5,052 nucleotides of DNA. Source: Phycisphaeraceae bacterium (GTDB lineage: Bacteria; Planctomycetota; Phycisphaerae; Phycisphaerales; Phycisphaeraceae). The stretch is taken from the NCBI GenBank assembly GCA_016763955.1, contig JAESSU010000350.1:1-5052 (forward strand). The letters run 5' to 3'. Positions 1 to 5,052 of this stretch are shown here, piece by piece; positions within the stretch are counted from its first letter, which is position 1, and every line of letters starts with the position of its first letter. The position numbers and the translations under genes were made by a program. Below the pieces are notes generated by a model. It did no database searches. It saw only the letters and a list, made by a program, of their open reading frames with translations, and had not been told where the DNA came from.

Positions 1-23
1 CGTTTGGATGATCGCAAGGAAAA

Positions 24-671
24 ATGCCTGCCTACATCGAACGCTTCGGCTACAAGATTCAGATCATGGTGCGTATGCAACTAAAGGGCACGTTGTTTGA
101 CTCGGTCAATGTTTGTTATATGGCTGATGAACGCGATGAAGAAATTTGGTCCATCCGAACCACCGAACGCCCGCAGCATCTTCGGAAAATAGTCAAGTAC
201 CGAATCTCCGATAGGCAAAAGCTCAAATTTGATGTGCAGGAAGTGCCCATTGATTTACAAAACTCATGGGTGGAAACGGGCTTGCTCTCAAACAAAAAAA
301 TCCAACTCACACGCTCTGATCCTTCCAGCAATAAACACTATGAATGGGATGTCCCCAATAAAGCATATTTGTCACAGGCTGATTTGTATCTCTTGCCTTT
401 GATATTGCAAGACCAGCCCGATGGGCAGTGGGGCTTTTATGCCTATCATCCTAACAGTGGCAAGATTTCGTTTCGTACCGAACGTTTGGAACATAAATCC
501 AATGGCAACTATCTGATCTATTCACGCCTTGCACCTGAAGATATTCAAGAGCAGGTCACCGAATATGATCATAAAGGTAAAATAGTCCTCCGCATTCTAG
601 CTGGCGGACGAAAACTCATCCCTGCTGCGCGGCGACAAATCGAAGCCCGCTGGCCACAGTTTGTGAAGTAA
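24..671 (+). CDS. Hypothetical protein, soluble, beta-rich, 215 residues
   Basis: I do not recognise this protein. The frame is open for 215 codons, ends in TAA, and has ordinary composition with about 50% G+C in two counted 60-base blocks. The product has no signal peptide, lipobox or membrane segment as called. It alternates short hydrophobic and polar stretches typical of beta strands (for example YKIQIMVRMQL at residues 10-20, and residues 135-168), and ends in a basic tail with an AARRQIEARWPQF motif. The overall look recalls beta-sheet periplasmic or lipoprotein domains of the DUF3108 kind, but I cannot match a signature. An in-frame TGA at 9-11 limits the start to 24, 66 (Met15) or later. 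AAGGA at 16-20 is only 3 bases from the ATG at 24, which is tight for a ribosome-binding site. The start, or an upstream frameshift that removed an N-terminal part, is therefore uncertain. No gene follows for 400 bases. Confidence 0.7.
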   Translation: MPAYIERFGYKIQIMVRMQLKGTLFDSVNVCYMADERDEEIWSIRTTERPQHLRKIVKYRISDRQKLKFDVQEVPIDLQNSWVETGLLSNKKIQLTRSDPSSNKHYEWDVPNKAYLSQADLYLLPLILQDQPDGQWGFYAYHPNSGKISFRTERLEHKSNGNYLIYSRLAPEDIQEQVTEYDHKGKIVLRILAGGRKLIPAARRQIEARWPQFVK

Positions 672-1072
672 ATTCAGGTGGATTTAATTTCGAGTTGTAA
701 CGCTTCGCTGTCAATAATCCGAACATCAGCAACATGGGCCACCGCTTTTTAAACGCCATCAAGCAACGTCTCGAGTCCGAAAATAAACCATCGAAAGCCG
801 GAGTTCTTGGTGAGTCGTGAAGACGAAAAAGTGAAGACGAAGGCTTGAAGAGGACAAGATGGTTCTTGGCACCTTTAGCCCCTTAGGACGAAGCGGATCG
901 GTCAAGGGCAGTTGGCGTGTCAAATGACCTTGGTGCATGATCCGTCCGTGGCTATGATGTAACATGACAAGGTCTCCTTTTACGATGGGATTTGGGTAAC
1001 ACTATCCTCATTGGCTCAAGGCAGGCTTTGTCTTTTATCTTTCAGAATTAAAAATACTTAGGAATTTAGGAA
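672..1072. other. Gene-poor gap of about 400 bases
   Basis: No convincing gene lies here. Forward frames are broken often; the best small one (ATG at 734, 28 codons, stop at 818-820) has no good ribosome-binding site. The part around 780-860 is purine-rich on the + strand and repeats GTGAAGACGAA at 817-827 and 831-841. A longer inverted repeat lies at 926-974. The last 60 bases are A+T-rich and probably hold the promoter of the restriction gene. TTGTCT (1028-1033) with AAAATA 17 bases later (1051-1056) is the best -35/-10 pair I can point to, but it is weak. The stretch could be decayed coding sequence or the left flank of acquired DNA; the sequence alone does not decide. Confidence 0.5.
926..974. 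repeat. Imperfect inverted repeat, possible hairpin
   Basis: GACCTTG at 926-932 is perfectly complementary to CAAGGTC at 968-974. Inside this, CATG at 936-939 can pair with CATG at 963-966, leaving a 3-versus-1 base internal bulge and a 23-base loop. The right arm is followed on the + strand by a pyrimidine-rich TCCTTTT. It could be a weak terminator or a protein-binding dyad. It is about 255 bases from the preceding gene, so I do not assign a role. Confidence 0.35.
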
Positions 1073-1073
1073 G
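1068..1073 (+). promoter_or_regulatory. Ribosome-binding site that decides the restriction gene start
   Basis: AGGAAG lies 8 bases before the ATG at 1082, a near-ideal Shine-Dalgarno spacing. The competing in-frame start is GTG at 1073, which overlaps this very motif. It would have to use the weaker TAGGAA at 1059-1064. I therefore start the gene at 1082; the GTG start would add only three residues. Confidence 0.6.
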
Positions 1074-1081
1074 TGTCATTC

Positions 1082-2947
1082 ATGTCTGATACCATTAATA
1101 AAATCGATGCAAAAGACAAAACATTGTCTGATATTCTTACCAAGAAATACACAGTGGATTTCTTTCAACGTGAATACAGTTGGAAAAAAGAGCATATCGA
1201 ACAACTTGTCATCGATTTAACATCGTCATTTATGGATAACTACGAAGAAGGTCACACTAGAGCTGACGGCGGAAAATATGAAATTTATTATCTGGGACCA
1301 TTCGTTATTCGTGAGAACAATGTTTCAAGAAGCATTATTGATGGTCAACAAAGATTAACTTCAATATCGTTATTCTTTATTTTCCTTAACAATCTCTTGA
1401 AAGAGCAGGGTGTTAATGAAAACCTTGATGCACTCGTTTTTTCAGACTATAGAGGGAAAAAAACATTCAATATCGAAGTTGAAGAAAGAACCGATTGTTT
1501 TAATGACTTGTACGAAAAAGGTGATCACACCCCCAAAGCCGATGCCGACGAGTCTACTAAAAACATGCTGGATCGTTACCATGATATTGAATCAACCTTT
1601 CCAGACGAGATATGTGGCGAAAAACTTTTGATTTTCCTAGACTGGTTCAGACACAATGTCATTATGGTTGAAATCGTCGCATATTCCGACAAAAAAGCCT
1701 ATGAAATTTTTGAAAGCATGAATGACCGAGGATTGAATCTCACTCCCACTGAAATGCTCAAGGGATACTTACTTTCAAAGATTACTAATCCACAGTCAAG
1801 AAATAAAGCCAATGAAAAATGGAAGAACATGATTCAATCTCTTCATGACTATGAGAAGCATGAAGATCAAAGATTCATTCAAGCTTGGCTTCGTGCTCAA
1901 TACGCCGAAACAATCAGACAAGCACGAGCTGGTGCAGCAAATGAAGACTTTGAAATCATCTCCAGAAAGTTTCATGTCTGGGTCAGGGACAATCTTGACA
2001 AGATTCAAGGTGGCTTAAAATCAGACGCTGACTTCGAGAATTTTATTTTCAATAAAATCGACTTCTTCTACAAGGCATACAAGCGAATTCTTGAAGCAGA
2101 ACGAACCTTATCCAAAGAGCTTGAATATGTGTTTTATACCAAACGCTGGGGCGTAGCGTCGTCACTGAGTTATCCGTTGATGCTTGCCCCCCTTAAAACC
2201 ACTGATTCACAAGAAATTCAATCTCAAAAAATCAATCTTGTCGCAAGATACATCGAGTCATTTGCTGTTAGAAGATCAATCAATCGTCACACGTTCTCAG
2301 CCAATGCGATTCGTTATACGATGTACATGCTGATCAAAGAAATCCGGCATTTAGACCTTGATTCACTCCGACAAATATTGAAAAACCGTTTGGCACAATC
2401 AGAAGACAAATTTGAAGTTGTTGATAATTTTAAACTTCACAAAAAGAATAGACGTTTTGTGACTTATTTATTGTCACGAATCACAGGATTTATTGAGGAA
2501 AAATCCGGTAGTAGTTCAGATTTTCGAACCTTTTTTGCGCCAGCCAAAGGCCGTCCCTTTCAGATTGAGCACATATGGGCAGACCACTTTGATCAGCATA
2601 CCGATGAGTTCGAACATGAATCAGAATTCAAAGAGTTTAGAGACAAAATTGGTGGATTAATTTTATTGCCCCAAGGACCTAATCAGTCATATGGCGACTT
2701 GGGATACAAGGACAAGCATGTTCACTATGTCAAAGAAAATATTCTAGCCAAATCACTATGTGATATTTCATATCGAAACAACCCCAATTTTACACGCATG
2801 TGTGAATATTACCAGCTTCCTTTCAAATCACATTCTGAGTTTAAAAAACAAGATTTTGACCAGAGAGCTGAAATCTACATGCAGATATGCGATATAATTT
2901 GGCCAGAACAACTTCCAACAGGAGATCAGGATGGGTGTTCAAACTAA
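1082..2947 (+). CDS. GmrSD-like DUF262/DUF1524 restriction endonuclease
   Basis: The 621-residue cytosolic protein fuses the two halves of GmrSD-type enzymes. The N-terminal DUF262 domain shows QREYSW (residues 29-34), IIDGQQRLTS (85-94), the DGQQR nucleotide-hydrolysis motif, and FESMNDRGLNLT (210-221). The C-terminal DUF1524 HNH nuclease domain shows EHIWADH (496-502) and IGGLILLPQGPNQSYGD (523-539), followed by a lysine-rich YKDK (542-545). Known relatives are GmrSD/Eco94GmrSD (cleaves glucosylated hydroxymethylcytosine DNA with NTP), BrxU, and SspE (acts with DNA phosphorothioation). By analogy it is an anti-phage nuclease that senses a DNA modification; which modification cannot be read from sequence. 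The length fits a complete single-chain member. It stands alone, with no methylase, ssp or brx gene beside it in the window. Its G+C is about 35% in four counted 60-base blocks against about 50% in its neighbours, suggesting transfer. Family assignment is strong; substrate is open. Confidence 0.92.
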   Translation: MSDTINKIDAKDKTLSDILTKKYTVDFFQREYSWKKEHIEQLVIDLTSSFMDNYEEGHTRADGGKYEIYYLGPFVIRENNVSRSIIDGQQRLTSISLFFIFLNNLLKEQGVNENLDALVFSDYRGKKTFNIEVEERTDCFNDLYEKGDHTPKADADESTKNMLDRYHDIESTFPDEICGEKLLIFLDWFRHNVIMVEIVAYSDKKAYEIFESMNDRGLNLTPTEMLKGYLLSKITNPQSRNKANEKWKNMIQSLHDYEKHEDQRFIQAWLRAQYAETIRQARAGAANEDFEIISRKFHVWVRDNLDKIQGGLKSDADFENFIFNKIDFFYKAYKRILEAERTLSKELEYVFYTKRWGVASSLSYPLMLAPLKTTDSQEIQSQKINLVARYIESFAVRRSINRHTFSANAIRYTMYMLIKEIRHLDLDSLRQILKNRLAQSEDKFEVVDNFKLHKKNRRFVTYLLSRITGFIEEKSGSSSDFRTFFAPAKGRPFQIEHIWADHFDQHTDEFEHESEFKEFRDKIGGLILLPQGPNQSYGDLGYKDKHVHYVKENILAKSLCDISYRNNPNFTRMCEYYQLPFKSHSEFKKQDFDQRAEIYMQICDIIWPEQLPTGDQDGCSN

Positions 2948-2973
2948 AGAACTTGGAGGCTGATAAGATGGGC

Positions 2974-3002
2974 GAATAAGGTCTAATGAAACCTTATTCT
3001 TT
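2974..3002 (+). terminator. Probable intrinsic terminator after the restriction gene
   Basis: GAATAAGGT (2974-2982) and ACCTTATTC (2991-2999) form a perfect 9-bp stem with an 8-base loop, starting 27 bases after the TAA stop. A short TTT run follows, completing TTCTTTG. The stem is A+T-rich and the T run short, so termination may be modest. It lies between convergent genes. On the - strand the stem is followed by GCCC, so it fits the + strand gene better. Confidence 0.5.
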
Positions 3003-3058
3003 GCCCCCTGACGATTCGTTTAACTACGCCATCTGCCAGACAGTATTCCCGCTACGCT

Positions 3059-4147
3059 TTAGGTGTAGCTGCCATAGCGATCCAGTAATTCAATGACAAA
3101 GCGGTACGTCTCAAGGCTCACGCCCGGCGGGACTGAGTGATCGGAGTGATAGATGTAGCCTTTGTGGGTCATGCCTGCTTCGAGTTTACTACGCACTTCA
3201 GATTCGATCTGCTGGCGGTCATTGGTACACAGCACCATGGCATTAATGTTGCCAAAGAAGGTGAACTGCTTGCCATGTGTCGGGGCAAGGCGACGGATAT
3301 CCATGTCGGCCTTGGCTTCTAAGGGTTGCAGACAATCAAAGCCTGCTTCATGGTAGAGATCGAGTACGCCATTGATATTGCCATCGGTGTGGAAGATGAA
3401 TTTACAGTCGTGTGCATGTGCCCAGTCTGCGAGTCGTTTGTGATCTGGCCAGAATAATTCTTTATACATCTTTGGACTGCACATCGTGGCATGGTTGTAT
3501 GCCATATCACCATAGACCCATAAGCCATCAGGTTTGATATCTAATGCGATGTATTGATCGAGCCCGCGGATCACAGCGTCAGTGTAGACTCGGCTGATCT
3601 GGATGATCCAGTCGGGGTCTTCAGCCATGGTCATCAAAGAACCGACATCACCTAAAAGTTTGCGAAGCGCTTCGATACTTTCGAGCCCGGTGAGGAAGCA
3701 CCACTTGCCCGCTGCACGTGCTGCTGCATAACATTGTCGCTCCTTATCAGCATCAAGTGACAGTGAGAAATTCTGGTAGATAGGTAGATAGGTTTTCTCC
3801 CAGACTTGCCGAGTCTCACAGCCAAAGGCAATATGTTCAGGCGTGCCAGTTTGTTGTTTCCAGTAGCGAACGGTTGAGCCCCATATGTCAATGTAGGTGC
3901 AGGTCTTTTCGTCTTCCTTGATAAGTTCGTGACGCGGCGGGAATGGGGCTGGCCAACTGCCACCCACGTTTAGCATGTCGCCACCGAGTAAGTCCAAAGC
4001 TGTTGATGTGTCACCCGTTAGACCTTCTGTTTGCCAACGGGCGATTGTTTCATTCCAGTAGGTATCATGCCTTGGGATACGATCATGATCTTGGTGGTTC
4101 ATTGCACGGTTGACACGCTCTTGTGAAGTGAGGGGTGTGGTTGACAT
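3059..4147 (-). CDS. Uroporphyrinogen decarboxylase (URO-D) superfamily protein, not HemE
   Basis: The 362-residue protein matches the URO-D superfamily TIM barrel over its whole length. It has an N-terminal SQERVNRAMNHQDHDRIPRHD (8-28), GDMAYNHATMCSPKMY (213-228), IFHTDGNING (251-260), a strand with FFGNIN (297-302), and the C-terminal HSDHSVPPGVSLETY (334-348). It lacks the RQAGRYLPEY motif of true HemE, so heme synthesis is unlikely. Relatives include corrinoid methyltransferases such as MtaA, which bind zinc through His-X-Cys and a later Cys. Here the first site reads H253-T-D255 and no matching Cys is visible, so methyl transfer is possible but unproven. Similar paralogues are abundant in Planctomycetes and Lentisphaerae, with unknown substrates. 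It is probably cytosolic, as no signal peptide or membrane segment is seen. AGGAA lies 5 bases before the ATG, supporting the start. It is monocistronic here and convergent with the restriction gene. Confidence 0.88.
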   Translation of the reverse strand: MSTTPLTSQERVNRAMNHQDHDRIPRHDTYWNETIARWQTEGLTGDTSTALDLLGGDMLNVGGSWPAPFPPRHELIKEDEKTCTYIDIWGSTVRYWKQQTGTPEHIAFGCETRQVWEKTYLPIYQNFSLSLDADKERQCYAAARAAGKWCFLTGLESIEALRKLLGDVGSLMTMAEDPDWIIQISRVYTDAVIRGLDQYIALDIKPDGLWVYGDMAYNHATMCSPKMYKELFWPDHKRLADWAHAHDCKFIFHTDGNINGVLDLYHEAGFDCLQPLEAKADMDIRRLAPTHGKQFTFFGNINAMVLCTNDRQQIESEVRSKLEAGMTHKGYIYHSDHSVPPGVSLETYRFVIELLDRYGSYT

Positions 4148-4244
4148 GCTGGTTCCTGTGAGAGAATGGTTTGAATCGTCAAACGCGCTGTCATGCGGTT
4201 TTACTTTTAAGCTTGTTAACTAGATTACATTATGAAACCAGCAT
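4146..4244 (-). promoter_or_regulatory. Leader of the URO-D gene with a possible start-site-masking helix
   Basis: On the - strand, the bases covering the Shine-Dalgarno and start codon (4146-4156, read GGAACCAGCAT) are complementary over 11 consecutive pairs, one of them G-U, to ATGCTGGTTTC at 4234-4244. The long-range helix would enclose about 77 bases, including the small hairpin at 4169-4184, and would hide the start of translation. It works only if transcription starts upstream of 4244. A competing -10-like CATAAT (complement of 4229-4234) would start the RNA too late to include the upstream arm. No known riboswitch class is recognised. Confidence 0.3.
4169..4184. repeat. Small perfect inverted repeat in the URO-D leader
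   Basis: GTTTGA (4169-4174) and TCAAAC (4179-4184) form a 6-bp stem around a 4-base loop, 12 bases upstream of the Shine-Dalgarno sequence of the - strand URO-D gene. It could be an RNA hairpin in the leader or an operator dyad. It is short enough that chance is not excluded. Confidence 0.35.
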
Positions 4245-4493
4245 TGAAATGGATATAAACAGCTAATACATATCTAAAAACACTTTCTCGTTGTAGCGTG
4301 TCGGGGGCTGACATGACGCCAGTATTTTTCAGTATTGAATTGGGCGTCTGACACCCTGTCCACACCGAAACTTGGCGCAGCCTTGGCATGCTCAGCAGGC
4401 GTTGTTCCCGGAGTGCCCAATGCCCTGAGAAGGTTCAGGAACTTTAGGGTTGATTTTTATTAGGGTGAACAAGGTCTCGTCGTATGGACGGAC
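4245..4493. other. Intergenic stretch between the GGDEF and URO-D genes
   Basis: Together with the leader, this makes a 346-base gap between two - strand genes, too long for a tight operon. The part at 4245-4285 is A+T-rich and is the likeliest place for the URO-D promoter, though no clear -35/-10 pair stands out. Between 4298 and 4354 there are nested short inverted repeats (GTGTC/GACAC and GACGCC/GGCGTC) around two CAGTATT copies 10 bases apart. Near 4423-4449 an imperfect hairpin is followed by a T-rich run, but on the + strand, where no gene needs it. I see no coding sequence. Confidence 0.5.
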
Positions 4494-5052
4494 TTATGCA
4501 ACGGACTTGTGTGTTGCGTCTTGATCGTCGACATCATCGTCGCTGATTAACTGATGCGTGCCGTTGTACGAATTCGCCATGATGACACGATCGCGTCCTT
4601 GTTCTTTGGCGAGATACAGTAGCTCGTCAGCTTTTTGAATTAATGCACTGGTGTTGGTTCCCTGATCGGGGAATATTGCCACACCCACTGAAATCGTCAG
4701 TTTGCCAAGGGGTTTTTGCTCGTGATGCAGATCAAGTCGACGAATGGATTCGCAGAGTTTTTCTGCAATGCGAGCCGCATCTGCCGCTGAAATATCCGGG
4801 CATACAAGACAGAACTCTTCGCCACCATACCGGCAAGCTGTGTCTTCAACGCGCAAGTTGTGTTTTAGTTCGCTGGCAATATTGCTCAACACGATGTCGC
4901 CGACTTTGTGGCCGAATGTATCGTTGAAGCGTTTGAAGTGATCGACATCGACCATCATCACTGCCATAGCTGATTGTTTCCGATCAGATCGGCTGACTAT
5001 TTGTTCCAACGCTTCGAGCATATATCGGCGGTTGTACAAACTTGTCAGTGGA
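4494..5052 (-). CDS. GGDEF-domain diguanylate cyclase, C-terminal part
   Basis: This is the 3' end of a gene that runs off the window; 185 residues are visible. The fragment opens with PLTSLYNRRYM, the conserved start of a GGDEF domain (usually DPLTGLYNRR), so the true start and any sensor or membrane domain lie beyond base 5052. The in-frame TTG at 5037-5039 is inside this motif and is not a start. Numbering from the first whole codon, the metal/substrate motif DVDHFKRFND is at 35-44, RVED at 67-70, GGEEF at 76-80 and ISVGVA at 120-125. An intact GGEEF predicts synthesis of cyclic di-GMP from two GTP. RxxD exactly five residues before it is the inhibitory I-site, predicting product feedback. 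The domain is followed by a short hydrophilic tail with an acidic DDDVDDQD patch and a TAA stop; no EAL domain follows. Confidence 0.93.
   Translation of the reverse strand, partial: PLTSLYNRRYMLEALEQIVSRSDRKQSAMAVMMVDVDHFKRFNDTFGHKVGDIVLSNIASELKHNLRVEDTACRYGGEEFCLVCPDISAADAARIAEKLCESIRRLDLHHEQKPLGKLTISVGVAIFPDQGTNTSALIQKADELLYLAKEQGRDRVIMANSYNGTHQLISDDDVDDQDATHKSVA

Noticed and set aside
734..820. A 28-codon + strand frame (MGHRFLNAIKQ...)
   Set aside because: No good Shine-Dalgarno, short, and no recognisable features; not enough to call a gene.
759..965. A 68-codon - strand reading frame in the gap
   Set aside because: Composition is not protein-like, there is no clear ribosome-binding site, and it overlaps the inverted repeat; most likely chance.
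1410..1631. Alternative-frame reading frames inside the restriction gene, and similar ones inside the URO-D and GGDEF genes
   Set aside because: They overlap strongly supported domains in the true frame and have no domain features of their own.
4166..4186. tRNA-like T-loop sequence GTTTGAATC
   Set aside because: The expected acceptor, D and anticodon arms cannot be built around it; it is explained by the small GTTTGA/TCAAAC inverted repeat.
4423..4462. Hairpin plus T-rich run as a terminator for the GGDEF gene
   Set aside because: The T run follows the stem only on the + strand, whereas the GGDEF gene is on the - strand; the stem is also bulged with a very small loop.
4444..4466. Two TTAGGGT copies 16 bases apart, telomere-like
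   Set aside because: Only two copies, not tandem; coincidence in a bacterial intergenic region is likely.
967..4478. ACAAGGTCTC present near 967-976 and again near 4469-4478 as possible element-end repeats
   Set aside because: A single shared 10-mer with unrelated flanks that spans both the restriction gene and the URO-D gene; no transposase or target duplication supports an element.

Overview
The window carries four protein-coding genes separated by rather long gaps. It fits a bacterium of the Planctomycetes/Phycisphaerae or a related group. The main reason is the gene at 3059-4147, a divergent URO-D-superfamily paralogue of a type that is expanded in Planctomycetes, Lentisphaerae and Verrucomicrobia. 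This taxonomic guess is inference; nothing here is diagnostic. The three presumed resident genes are about 50% G+C in the 60-base blocks I counted.

Left part (1-1072): an unrecognised, soluble-looking, strand-rich protein of 215 residues (24-671, + strand) is followed by about 400 bases without a convincing gene. That gap holds an imperfect inverted repeat (926-974) and a short tandem repeat (817-841). Centre (1082-2947, + strand): a large single-chain GmrSD-like protein with an N-terminal DUF262 nucleotide-dependent domain and a C-terminal DUF1524 HNH nuclease domain. It is a probable type IV-like (modified-DNA-targeting) anti-phage restriction enzyme. It is markedly A+T-richer (about 35% G+C in the counted blocks) than its neighbours and stands alone, so it looks like horizontally acquired defence cargo. 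It ends in two good ribosome-binding sites that lead only to 10-codon and 3-codon reading frames, then a hairpin that probably terminates transcription.

Right part: two genes on the - strand. The first is the URO-D-family protein, which converges on the restriction gene. Its leader contains an 11-bp element complementary to its own Shine-Dalgarno sequence and start codon. After a 346-base gap comes the C-terminal part of a GGDEF diguanylate cyclase (4494 to the window end), with intact catalytic (GGEEF) and product-inhibition (RxxD) motifs. Its start and any sensor domain lie outside the window.

The genes do not form one operon or an obvious shared pathway. The window reads as housekeeping or signalling genes with one defence gene inserted. 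I see no tRNA, rRNA, CRISPR array or transposase. I did not find a clearly new multi-gene system. The points most worth checking are the solo restriction gene with its relic-like downstream start sites, and the possible start-site-sequestering leader of the URO-D gene.
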